Shown here piece after piece: positions 1-10,452 of a stretch of DNA of 64,000 bases. The translations under genes were made by a program, and so were the position numbers. The stretch comes from Periconia sp. R9002 (Eukaryota > Ascomycota > Dothideomycetes > Pleosporales > Periconiaceae): NCBI GenBank assembly GCA_023627715.1, contig JAMAHW010000114.1, positions 1-64,000 of the forward strand. Reading direction: 5' to 3'. Within the stretch, counting starts at the first letter, position 1; the number at the start of each line of letters is the position of its first letter. The notes beneath the pieces were generated by a model, which saw nothing but the letters and a program-made list of their open reading frames with translations, was not told the origin of the DNA and ran no database searches.

Positions 1-794
1 ACCCTAACCCCCCTCACCCCCTTCCTAACACCCAACTACACCTACACCGAAAACAACACCCCCATCCCCATCACCAACCTCACCACCACCATCCTCCACA
101 CCCCCCTCACCATCGCACACAACCGCACAACCTACGACCTCGTCGCCTGCGCGACCTACACCGAAATCATCGCGCCCTCGAACTCCAAGCCGTACGTTGT
201 TGGGGTGCAGATCCGGCACTCTCCCCCCTCGAACACAACAACGGATACGGAAACGATAACTTCCATCGACACCATCGTAACAACCCCCCGCTCCTGGCTC
301 TTCAACGCCACATCTACCCTCCTCCACGCTTCACACGAATCATGGACTCCGATCCCGGTTTCTGAGCAGGACTCGAGGGAAGCGATTCAAGCGGCGGGGG
401 ACGCGTATTTGGATATGTGGAGTGATGCTAGTGCGGTCGAGAGGGTGCCGTGGGGTACGCCGTGTAATCGCCTCGAGGGCGGGGCGTATACGGGGAATGG
501 GTCGGTGAAGGATAGTTGTAGGGTCGGGGTGCCGGTTGGTGGCGGGATGAGGCCGAATAGTGCGAGGAGGTATGTGGTGGATGTTGAGATGGGGAGTGTG
601 AGTGTGTTTTGTGTGTGGGAGCATATGGTGAGTTTTTCTCTTTCTCTTTCAGTTTTTTTTTTTTCTATTACAATTGATACTGAAAAAAGGGACAGATGAA
701 CGCGGCCGACTCGCATGAATTTCGTCTTGAGAAGGGGAAGTTGAGGTATGTGCATACGATGACGTCGTGTGGGGAGAAGGTGTGTAGGCTTTGA
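1..794 (+). CDS. DUF8021-like secreted protein, 3' part
   Basis: The 5' end lies outside the window. The frame is open from base 1 and is read as exon 1..627 and exon 696..794, joined across a 68-bp intron (donor GTGAGT, acceptor ACAG). The readable part holds the pattern WGTPCNRLEGG followed by a Cys, then RRYVVD, a VFCVWEH strand and, after the intron, DSHEFRLEKGKLRYVHTMT, ending in a Cys-containing tail. This order is what I know from fungal DUF8021 proteins, small secreted SnoaL/NTF2-like folds of unknown function. The N-terminal part is Thr-rich with NxT/S sites, which fits secretion, but the signal peptide cannot be seen. The family is a recognition from memory; no enzymatic function is claimed. 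Confidence 0.65.
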
Positions 795-1215
795 TTTTTT
801 TTTATTTCGAGAGAGAGGGAGAAAGAAAAATCTGTGTTGGTTGATTGATGGTTACTGCTTTTCTTGCTCATGGTTGGGTATAGCCTTTATTTTCTTTCTT
901 CTGTCTTTGCTTGGCTTTTGAGGGGTGGATGGATGGGGATTAAGGGGGAAGGAAGTGGGTTAGTTATTGTTTTTTGCAGGAGGGAAGAAAGCGGGTGGAA
1001 TCAAAAAAAGAAACCAAGAGGACCAAGGAACGTGGATTTGTTGTAACATTACCACTTTACACTTTCTTCCTTTCCTTTCTTTTCCTGCCCTTACACGCAG
1101 CGCACGAACTTCCTATGAAGCGCTACCCAGCTATAGGAGGTACAACATTTGTAGAAGAGATAACCAAACCAGGCTTCGAGCACAACTTTTCATTCCCTAC
1201 ACTATCGTACCTCCA
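795..1215. other. Intergenic, convergent 3' ends
   Basis: Lies between the stop of the DUF8021-like gene and the stop of the minus-strand F-box gene. It is T- and pyrimidine-rich just after 794. The short open frames here lack protein-like composition. I see no gene. Confidence 0.6.
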
Positions 1216-2742
1216 TCACAACTCAGGCGGCGGCACCACGGTAGAAGAAACCTCTCGATCCCTCTTACAATCCCTCACCCACACGCCCTCCCCATCCGAC
1301 GTCCACCCCAACCCCTTCTTCTGCAACAACTCCATATACTCCCCAACATCCTGCTTGACCGCCTCAACACAACAATCCCTACTCTCAAACCTCGCGCCAT
1401 CGTCAAACTCATACGCGCCCAGGAAACCCGTCATAATCTTATAACAACCGTTCCACTCGAGCCACAGGTCCGACGGCTGCGCGCGACCCATCCGCTTGGG
1501 CGCGGTGAGCAGGTCATTTTCGGGCCCGGGGGCAAGCTGGATGGCGATGTGGCGGAGGGTGGGGATTTTTTGGAGGGCGCGGATGATGACGGTGGTGTTT
1601 GTGTGGAAGGGGAAGACGCCGGTGAAGGAGAAGGAGCGGATGTTGCAGCACGAGGAGGCTTCTTTGGCGAGGCGGAGGAGGATTAGGTAGAGCATGCGTG
1701 GGGATTGTTTGAGGTGGTATTCGTAGGTGCTCTGGGGTTTGGGGGTTAGTTGGGTGCGAACGAACAGGGGTTATTTTGAAAGAGGGAGAGAAATAGGTTT
1801 TGTATCTGAGATGTCACACGAATGAATGGAGGGAGGTATACGTACGTATGCGCTTATAGACGACCCCTCGTTGTAAGCTAGATGGTACCAAGGGCGGCGA
1901 TGCACCAGCGCTGCGTTCCACGGACGGCATTCTGGACCGTTATGCTGGATATTCTGCAACGACGGCTCCTGTTGCACAAACTCGATATAATGCATCTTCA
2001 TATCGAACGCCCAGTTATCCGAGCTCAGCATCTGCGTGTCCAACAGCCCGGCGAGCGTCGACGGCGGCGCGGCAACTACCACTCTGGTGGGCTCCAAGAG
2101 GTCGAAAACCTGGGTCCATATCTCTTTTACTATCTTGGCCAGGTGGGCTTCCGCCGTGGATACGTGGCGGAGCTCGTAGTTCTTGTTCGTGTACACGGTA
2201 ACGTTCTTGATGTGATGTTTGAGCGCGTACTGTTCCACGAAGCGCGAAAACTGCGCGAAGCCTGTCCTGGGGAGATGAGGGAACCATAGGATAGCCGGGA
2301 TGGACTGGAGGAAGTTGTCGCCGTCGTCGATGCGGCAGAGATTGATGAGAAGGGTGTCAAAGCTCTCGTTATATGCAGAAGAACCGCTGCTCTTGAACTT
2401 GGACCTCATGTGCTGATAGACTTGGAGCTCGTGGTCGCTCAACTTGGTGAGTTGGCCCTGCATATTGTCGATGATGCGGGCGTCGATGGGGACCCATTGT
2501 GGATTTGGATCCAGAGGGATCCTGGAGTAGCGGAAGAGGATGGGTAGGACAAGTTTTCTCCAGCGCCAGGACGCACATGATAGATTCTTGAGCGGTGTTT
2601 CATCCGAGCATGTCAAGTTGGTGTTGGGTTCGTGGGCGAATTTGGCGACCGAAGGGGCTGGAGCATCCAGGTGAGCGGCTATCTGAAGCAATATCTCATT
2701 TGGGAGGGTATCCATGACATTGGGCGTCGTCGAGTTGTCCAT
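1216..2742 (-). CDS. F-box domain protein
   Basis: Two exons, complement(1846..2742) and complement(1216..1731), separated by a 114-bp intron with donor GTACGT and acceptor CCAG. The product is 470 residues. The N-terminus carries a short F-box helix pattern (MDTLPNEILLQIAAHL near residues 10-25), followed by a Trp/Arg-rich segment (SWRWRKLVLPILFR) typical of fungal F-box proteins. The exon junction joins a long alpha/beta region to STYEYHLKQSPRML, a segment common in these proteins. F-box proteins bind Skp1 and recruit substrates to SCF ubiquitin ligases; the substrate here is unknown. An in-frame ATG further upstream would add 78 residues that look like untranslated leader (Phe/Ser-rich), so the start at 2742 is preferred. 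Confidence 0.75.
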
Positions 2743-3577
2743 GGTGCTTAATCGGTGAAAGCCAAGGGCGTTGGTCACTTGATTAGCCGAGAAGAGCAAG
2801 AGATGGCAGGGTTTGTTTTTTGGATCCAGGGAAACCTTAATGCGCGAAGGGTAAGTTTCTGTGTAGGTGAGGAACAGGAAGGAAAAAGAAAACTGCTTGA
2901 AAGGGGGGATGAATAGATAGATAGGACACGACGGCGCAGTTGCACAGAGGTAAGCAATACTTGGGAATGAAGTCATCGGCTACGGATGGTCGCCCATGAT
3001 TCGTCGCTCCGTCAGAGTTTCCAACGAAGTCGCTCACACAGAAAAGGCCACGCTAACCCCAATCCAGAGAGACCCTTTTTACCTATTTTAAGAAAATGTT
3101 GTGAGGTCTTCTCTTCTACTAACGATGTGAATATCGACTGTTCCTCTCTCTTCCACTCGCATACTTCTTCTTCCTATTCCCACTAATCTAAGTGGGTAAC
3201 TAACAACAACATCCTTCCCCCTTCGGCTTTCCCAAACAATCCCAACGCATACCCTCTATTGTTGCCAACATTTCTCCAATTCCCGCCAAAAAGATAAAGA
3301 AAGACTACATAAGTAGCTATCTACCTAAGTACATATCCCAACCTCAGGACCCTTCAACGCCTACCCTTCTCCACCAATCAAAAACACACATGTCAAAGTA
3401 CGCATCTGAGAAAGAGAGGGATAGATTCATTCACTTACATCCAAATCTAATAGAGAGAGAGGGAAAAGATGATAATACAATAAAAGAATGCCCTTCGCAT
3501 GCCACTAGCTACCTTCACTTGCCCCCTTCAGTACCCTCAAACACATCCCCATCCCTCACCCACCCCCTCTCCACCCC
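2743..3577. other. Intergenic, F-box upstream region
   Basis: Upstream region of the F-box gene and downstream region of the MetRS gene, both on the minus strand. The part from 3490 to 3577 is C-rich low-complexity DNA next to the MetRS stop. The plus-strand open frames at 2986 and 3390 are not protein-like. No gene seen. Confidence 0.55.
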
Positions 3578-5510
3578 TCAAACCCCACCCCCAAACTCCC
3601 CCCGCCACACCTCCGCCTTCCCCGGATCAATCCTCACAAACAAATACTCCGCCCTTCCAACCACATGCCCCGGCCTTACCGAATCCGCCCTCCACACATC
3701 CGGTATCCCCAGCCGCTCTACACAAAGCAACCTCTCTATCTTCGCCGCCGTAGCGGGCATGAACGGCGCAAGTAAAGCAGCCAGCAAATGTACCACATTA
3801 AGCGCCAACCCAAGCACCGCAGCGCACTTCTCGGGATCCTCCTTCGCAAGCCTGTTATCGAGTCTGTTCACCTGAAGGAACGCGTTGCCGTGTTGCGAGA
3901 GCTGTAGGACGGTGCCGAGCGCGGGTCGTAGTTTGACGGCGTCGAGGTCGCGGATGTAATGCGCCAGCAATTCATTCGCGTGGGCCTTCCACGTATCGAA
4001 CGACGATGTTGCGTCGGTGTATGCAGTCCAGTCCGGCACGACGTTGGAATAGTGCGTCGAGTTTGCGAAGCGCAGCACGCGGTTGACGAGGTTGCCTAGG
4101 TTCTTGAGGAGGACGTTGTTATTTGCGCTGATGAGCGCGTCCCAGGTGAATTCCGTGTCTGCGCCCGTCTCAGGACGGTGCGAGATGAGGAAGAAGCGCC
4201 ATACGTCCGACGGGATGCCGGTTTTTTGTGCTGAATCGCCGAAGACGCCGGTGGAGCGGGATTTTGAGAATTTGTGGCCTTCGTAGGTGAGGTAGTCTAT
4301 ATTTTGGTGCGTGTGTTAATGTAAAGAAGTGAGGGGGAGAAATGGGAATGGGGAGGCTACTGACCCGTCGTAGAAAGATGATGCACCTTCGTCCAACACT
4401 CCCCCGTCCCCAACAACGTCCCCGGAAAAACCACAGAATGAAAAACAACATTATCCTTCCCAATAAACTGATATAACTCGACATCTTCACTCCGCCACCA
4501 CTTCTCCCACTGGTCGGTATACGCGGCCGTGATCGACACGTACCCGATACAAGCGTCGAACCACGAGTAAATCACCTTCTCTTCGTAGCCCGGGAGGGGG
4601 ACGGGTGTGCCCCATTTAATGTCCCGCGTGATACTGCGCGGCTGCAATCCCTCCTTCAACCACGCGGCAGTGATTTGCCTCCCGGTGCTGGACCACGCGC
4701 CGGTTTCGGCGGAGGCGTGGAAGAAGGTTTGGATTTGGGGTCGGAGTTTATCGAGGGAGAGGAAGATGTGTTTGGTGGATTTGGTAACGGGTTGCGAGCC
4801 ATCGATTTTACAACGAGGATTCTTCAGGTCGAGAGTATCGAGGAGCTTACCGCACGCGTCACATTGATCACCGCGAGCGCCGCGATCCCCACAAGCAGGA
4901 CACTCGCCCTCTACAAAGCGATCCGCTAGGAAGGAGCGGTGCTTCTCGCAGTAAAGCTGCGTCGTCTCGCGCTCCGTCAAGTACCCCCTCTCATCCAACT
5001 TCCGGAAGATATCCTGCGTGATCTGCGTCTGGAGCTGTGTCGTGGTCCGGCCGAACACGTCGAAGCTGATGTCGAACCACTTGTAGATGTCGGCGTGGAT
5101 GGCGTGGTACTTGTCGCAGAGTTCGCGGGGCGTGCAGTTTTCGGCGAGGGCTTTTGCTTCGGTTGTGGTGCCGTATTCGTCGGTTCCTTTGGTATTTGGT
5201 CAGTTACTCTAATCCACTTCTGCATCTTCTGCTCGAGAATCAACGGCAAAGGAAACATGTGTACATACCACCGACATATAACGTCCTAACCCCGCGTCCG
5301 CGACAATATCTAGCAAACGCATCTGCTGACAAAACCGATCCGATAACTACATAGCATCATTAGTATTATACACAACAATCCAGATGATTACGTACTATTC
5401 CCCAGATGCGGTACGTTGTTTACGTATGGGAGGGCGCTGGTGATGAGAACGTTGCGGGTCCCAGGTCCCCCTGGAAGAATGGGGGTGTTGGTGGATGTTG
5501 GTTCGCCCAT
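3578..5510 (-). CDS. Methionyl-tRNA synthetase, cytosolic type
   Basis: Four exons: complement(5396..5510), (5269..5346), (4365..5186), (3578..4296). The 577-residue product charges tRNA-Met with methionine in the cytosol. Visible motifs: [16 protein letters not shown] with the HIGH-type motif HLGN at residues 35-38; a zinc knuckle CPAC...CDAC (Cys 160, 163, 173, 176); the class Ia core with WFDACIGY and FIGKDN; and the KMSKS-type motif KFSKS at residues 347-351, right after the last intron. The C-terminal helical anticodon-binding domain follows. There is no N-terminal GST-like extension as in yeast Mes1 and no C-terminal EMAPII domain. All four exon frames close, so the model is firm. Confidence 0.93.
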
Positions 5511-5901
5511 TTTTTTTATTTAGGGAAGGGGAGATGGGAAAGGGGTATAGTGGGTTTTATGGGTAGGGGATGGTGGATGGTGGTGCAGTTGTGTTTGGGG
5601 GGTACTATGGTGTAAATGCGATTGACATAGACTGTATAGGTTGGTGTTGCGGAAGTGTAATAATGGTTGTTCGTTAGTAATGGGATGGATAAGTAGTGAC
5701 ATGAATACGGTTTTATTGTTTTAGACGGACATGAATTGGCTCATTCCTTTCTTCTCTAATTTTTGAGTCATTCTTGTGCGGCGTGGTGTTCTGTAGATGT
5801 TGACTCACCACCTCTACTTCCGTGTAACCACACACACGACACTCATATCAAACCTACACCAAAGACATCTCCACCACTTCCCCATTAGCAAACCTCCTCC
5901 C
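5511..5901. other. Intergenic, MetRS upstream region
   Basis: Promoter side of the MetRS gene and 3' flank of the racemase-like gene. Sequence is T/G-rich on the plus strand (A/C-rich on the coding strand) close to the MetRS start. Nothing else recognised. Confidence 0.5.
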
Positions 5902-6694
5902 TCAAAACCCAGCCCTCACCGCGCCCTCAAGCCACGCAACCCCCGCAACAACACCATCCACAATCCTCACCCTATCCCCCTCTTCCTTCCCCAGCTGCTC
6001 CACGCAAGCCTCCCTAACCATCTCGTCCATGCCAGCCATGCCAGCGCAACCCAAGCAAATTGCTCCGACTTTCCCCTTCTTTAACAGTCTTTTCACCGCA
6101 TCCTTCATGCGCCTCCTAACCTCCTCGGGCGGCGCATCGTGAAGATCCGTCGCATTCAGCCCCGTCGTTTCAACGCCCGCGAACCGCTTACTTGCCTCCG
6201 ATCCAGTGCCCAGGAAATCCACGACGGCGTCGGAGAGGATCTCCTCCCAGACTTTCCCGGTGCTGACGATGCCGAACGTCTCATCCGGGTGGATGACCTG
6301 CAAGCTGTACGTCACGCTGGCCTCGAAGATACCCGTGACGGGTTTGCGGGAGGCAGTGATTGCCGGGTGTGCTTTTAGGCGTGGGACCAGTGGGTGTTTG
6401 GAGTAGCAGGCGACGAGGAAGCCGTCGTGCTGGTCGAGGATGTTTTCCTTTTCCAGCGCCGGGAGGCAGTGGTGCACGCTCTCTGCCGCATCGTCTTCAT
6501 TGTTGATGCTCTTGGGGCCCGAGGGCGCTGTGAAGTATTCGTGCGCTGTCTACTGGCTAGAGTTAGTTCGCTATGCTAGTGAGTTGCTTTTTCGGTTGAC
6601 GTGCTTCTTTGAATTGGAGTGAGTCTACGAGGGGTTTCAGCGCATCCGTCATGGACTGCGTCGAGTTTGGCTGGATTATGAGTATGGAGCGCAT
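5902..6694 (-). CDS. Asp/Glu/hydantoin racemase family protein (Dcg1-like)
   Basis: Two exons, complement(6601..6694) and complement(5902..6545), with a 55-bp intron holding CTAAC and ACAG. The product is 245 residues, very close to yeast Dcg1. It opens with ILIIQPNSTQSMTDALKP, the conserved N-terminal strand and NxT loop of the family. The expected cysteines are present: ACYS in the DGFLVACYS strand and the second in GAICLGCAGMAGM. Family members racemise or isomerise Asp, Glu, hydantoins or allantoin-type compounds; yeast Dcg1 is linked to nitrogen catabolism by regulation but its reaction is not proven. The substrate here cannot be read from sequence. Confidence 0.85.
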
Positions 6695-7373
6695 TTTGTT
6701 GTATCTGGTTGTTCTGCCCCAGCGATATTCCCCCATTGAACGGAATGGATTAGTAGGTAGTGAGGAGATGTACATATGGAATTTTGTTTTGCTGCGGGGT
6801 CGGCGTAGTGGGGAGGGGAAACATGTTCGAAGCTGTGGCTGGTGTGTGTCCCGTTTCGGTTGTAGAGATTAATGACGTCGGGGCTAGATGCTAAATCAAC
6901 GTCGCTGATCATGATGAAAAGTGGTGAAAACACTATTCTTGGTTGTTAGTGCTATTGTAGATCAACGCAAGCCAGTGCGTTATCGTAGATCGCTATCAGG
7001 TCAATGTCTGCCAATTGCTCGATATTTTTGACGGCAAAATTCACTAAACACAAATCATGTAAGCTTGTCAAGCATGAGGTTTCATTGAACTACATATGCC
7101 ATTGGATTAAAAATGTATTGCTGAATGAACCACATTCCCAGAGCCCCAAGCAAAGAACGCCTTTCGAAGCGCCCGCCGTCTCCAATAGCCAAGAGTAGTA
7201 TTAAAGAGGTTGAACGCGTGATAGAGGTGCGCCGTCGACGTGAGCAGTGGGGAATGCCTTCCGTGAATCAAATATGTCGGCGTGGATGCAGAGTGGTGTT
7301 GGTACGTGGTATTCCAAAGTAAAGTCGGGGGGTATCGTAACGTCGTAACAGCTTCAAGCAAGACCTCCATCAT
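6695..7373. other. Intergenic
   Basis: Upstream region of the racemase-like gene and 3' flank of the 41-residue gene. Open frames on both strands are short and without recognisable domains. No repeat or RNA gene seen. Confidence 0.5.
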
Positions 7374-7557
7374 TTAACGGAAACAACTGAAACGTCCGCA
7401 GCTAATACGGAAGGGAGCACGACGGACGCCGTTCTTGTCGACAACGATGCCACCGCCCTGGCAAGACAAATTAGCAAACAAGCCGTTTGCAGTTGATGTA
7501 GGATAGTATACTCACACCGTGACGGCCGCCAAAGTGCTTGGTCCACATGAGTCCCAT
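7374..7557 (-). CDS. Small 41-residue Gly/Arg-rich protein
   Basis: Two exons, complement(7516..7557) and complement(7374..7457), joined across a 58-bp intron with perfect ends (GTGAGT, branch-like GCTAAT, TTGCCAG). The ATG is in good context (GCAACC before it). The peptide starts MGLMWTKHFGG, has a Gly run created exactly at the splice junction, then IVVDKNGVRRAPFRIS and a Cys-containing tail ending CFR and TAA. It is basic and has no TM segment or signal peptide. Splicing preserves the frame and the composition is ordered (Gly-turn, hydrophobic strand, basic strand), so I regard it as a real short gene although I do not recognise the family. Each exon alone is too short to be called by length. 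Confidence 0.6.
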
Positions 7558-8319
7558 GGTTGCTTGTTGTTATGTGCGTTTGAGGAGAGGTTTGAGGTTT
7601 GTTTTTGTGGTTGGAAGATGCGAGTGTTGTGTGAGGGATTTGATACTTGAGATGGGGAGTGCAAGGGGAGTTGGGTCTTTATATAGGTGTCGGTATCAGG
7701 GGGAATGGTACGAGTGGCTGGCTTGCAAAGGTATTGAAGTCATTTGCGCTGGCGAGACAAACAAAGCAAGGTCGTGAAATGGACAATTACGTCGGCCAAG
7801 CGGCCAAGCCAGGGAAGGTTCCTGATCCACTATGGCTCGACTGAGCCACAGGTGTGGCGTTGAGTTTCAACCCCAACCAACACCATTGATGGAATGTTAT
7901 AGTGAACCTAGACTTACTTGATGTCATCTAGGTTTAGTATGGGGATCATTAAACGTCATATGAGTGTTCATGTTGTATGACACGATGCTCACGTGCGCGT
8001 TATGACTGCTAATGGACATTGAACACTATTTTCGATTCAATGCTGATTCAGTAACCAGTCTGGAGCAAAGACCACGACTGTTCTGAATCCTAAAAAAAGC
8101 GATACGGTCGGAGAGAGATTCCCATGCGCCCATGAACCAAGCCCTACATATAATAGTACAGTTGCGCGAGTCGTCAGGGCCACCCTTCAGACTGTTGTAA
8201 TACCCACACACATCCCCCCTTTGTAGAGCATATGCTAGTATCTGCATCCGACGATACTAGCTCCCATGCTTGCACGGCGCGTTATAGATGGTAAACTAGG
8301 ATTGAATGACATGGACAGA
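7558..8319. other. Intergenic
   Basis: Upstream of the 41-residue gene and downstream of TIM9, both minus strand. About 760 bp with no protein-like frame. A CT/GT-mixed leader lies just upstream of the small gene's ATG. No RNA gene seen. Confidence 0.5.
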
Positions 8320-8731
8320 TTATCGCCCGATGGAGCTGCCAGATTGTGCCATTGCCGCGTTCTGCTCCTGGAACCGGTCGCCGAGTCGCTGGGAGCCCTT
8401 CATGTGCTTATCGACGCATCGCATGATGCAGCCTTCCTCGCGGGAGGTGAGGGATTTGCTCTCGAAGCCGTTGACGCAGTTGTCAAAGCATTGCTGGACG
8501 AGGTTGGAGTACATCTGAAAAGAGCAGGGTCAGCCATGGTTGCCGCGGTCGAAGGCATCGACATGTTGGGATTGGGTAGGAAAAATAGGGCGCGCACGTT
8601 CATGAATTCCTTCATCTGCTTCTTCTCCATGCGGCCCTGGAGCTCGCGCTGCTCGGCGGCGGAAAGGCTAGATGATGGGTTAGCAGAGCTTAGGAGAGTG
8701 AGTGGCAGCGGATGATGACGCACGCATCCAT
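8320..8731 (-). CDS. TIM9: Mitochondrial import chaperone Tim9
   Basis: Three exons: complement(8724..8731), (8598..8667) and (8320..8514). The product is 90 residues. The first exon is only 8 nt (ATG GAT GC) and is completed by the next exon to read [12 protein letters not shown], the standard Tim9 start. The twin CX3C motif is intact: CFDNC and CIMRC, followed by [17 protein letters not shown]. Small Tims form Tim9-Tim10 hexamers in the intermembrane space that carry hydrophobic carrier precursors from TOM to TIM22. The MSYNL-type junction ([11 protein letters not shown]) supports both introns. Length and motifs match the family closely. Confidence 0.95.
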
Positions 8732-10452
8732 TGTGTATTAAGGTAGAAGATGAAGAGGTTTCCGATGGTGTGGCTCGAAGTGGGATGGGAGATGAGAGGC
8801 GCGAGACGGGGTGGGGTTGAGATGGGTAGTGATTGTTTGTATGCGTGTGATGATGATGCTGTACAAACAGTACAGTGTAGAGCTTTCCCCAAATTTTTGG
8901 AAGAGCTAGCGCTGCGGTCCGGTCAGTCTACACTACTTTATCCGCAGTGGCTAGCATTTCTCTTTGTGTGCTTTGCGCCACATGTACCCGCGCACAGCAG
9001 CGACAGCTACAATTTACAAGAGAGATCAATGGCTGTACCTATCTAAATGAGAGTCGGGTTCTCTGCCCTAAGCCTGAGGACCAGCAACATAAAAACCCAA
9101 CTTCAATGGCAGGCGGTGCCTGCCAGGAAACGCGCCAGCACTGCTGAGCCAAGCGTCTTGATGCATTGATTGATTGTCCCATCCCTCGTGCCGTGCCGTG
9201 TATCCACTTGTGCAGTACATTACGATATGTAGGCACCTACCTAGTTGTGGTATTGGTTCCAATAGTCAATGGCTGGCGGCTTGTTCTCGTGCGCGTCGAG
9301 GTGTGTTCATGACTGGATACACAGCTACTTGGTAGTACACGGGGTTAGTAGTGTACAGTAGAATGGATGATGATATTCTTCACTTGACTTGAAATGCACG
9401 AGCGATGGCTGAGGCCATGAGTGATGATGTGGGAATCGAAGGGCTAAATTAAATTCCCCCAATGCAATGCTGGCAGTCGGAGTCCGTTGTAAGCTGAGTC
9501 TCGACTCGGACGGGCCCGGATGACTGTACCTTAGCTGCAAAGCCTTTTGCGCTGTCAGAGTCGTCTTGGAAGCCATCCCGCTACCAAGGCAAACTCGCTG
9601 GCTCATCACCGTGTCATTACCTAGTTATTATTGTTCCCTCGTTGACCATGTGTTCTGGGACGTTGGGAGACGAAATGATGACTGGGCAAACAATTATAGC
9701 CAACTAGTTGAATATTGATTCGTCCTTGTTTGGATACTTGTGTCCCTGATATGATGTATTGATCTACTCTATTTTTGCTCTCCTCTCTATGTACATGACG
9801 AACACATGGAAAAACCCATGTTGTAGATAGACAGACAGACAGCAGCAGATTAGCACACAGAATGTAGGCAACTACTCAAGTATTTTGTGTTAGCAGCGCA
9901 CGTTATCCAACTAGCCTTCGATACTACTGCTCCAAACCACCCACCTCAGTACGGTAACATCATCTTTGCAGCCCCTCTCGGGCGTTGCTCCAACCTCAAG
10001 CCAGCCCCAACGCCCATCACGAGCCTGTCTCCTCTACCATCATCGCATCCCTCGTCAGGGCACCCCCTGCCCTGCCCTGTCCTGCCAACAACCCACACCC
10101 TCCTCCCGCACCTCACCATCCTGTCGCGCGCCAATCTTGTCTTCTACTTCTTGTCCCCGTCCCCCCAGCTTATCCTCCACACCCTCTCCCCGCTTGTGCT
10201 GCCATAGACAATAGACGTCTCCTTCCCACCTGCACCTGCCTACCACCTTCGTACTCGCGCGCTGCCACCACCTACACTGCTACCACGCTACGCCGTATTG
10301 GTTACCCGCTGCCTAGTCCTGCCTAGATCCCCAGACGACAACAACATCACGCATTGCCGCAACCGTCAGAACAACGTCGCTCCCTCGCTCGCCCTTCCGC
10401 CAGCTAGCTAGCTACCCTCCCGCAACCCCGACGCCCGTCGTCCACGCCCGCG
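8732..10452. promoter_or_regulatory. Divergent upstream region of TIM9 and RhoGAP
   Basis: 1.7 kb between two divergent starts, so it must hold both promoters. From about 9990 to 10440 the plus strand is strongly C-rich with CT stretches, typical of a fungal 5' leader in front of the RhoGAP start at 10453. A short GACA tandem repeat lies at 9829-9841. The open frames on either strand are low-complexity. No gene seen. Confidence 0.5.

Noticed and set aside
1..30. Telomere-like word ACCCTAACCC at the left edge
   Set aside because: Only one unit, and the stretch is inside the open frame of the DUF8021-like gene; ordinary C-rich Thr/Pro codons explain it.
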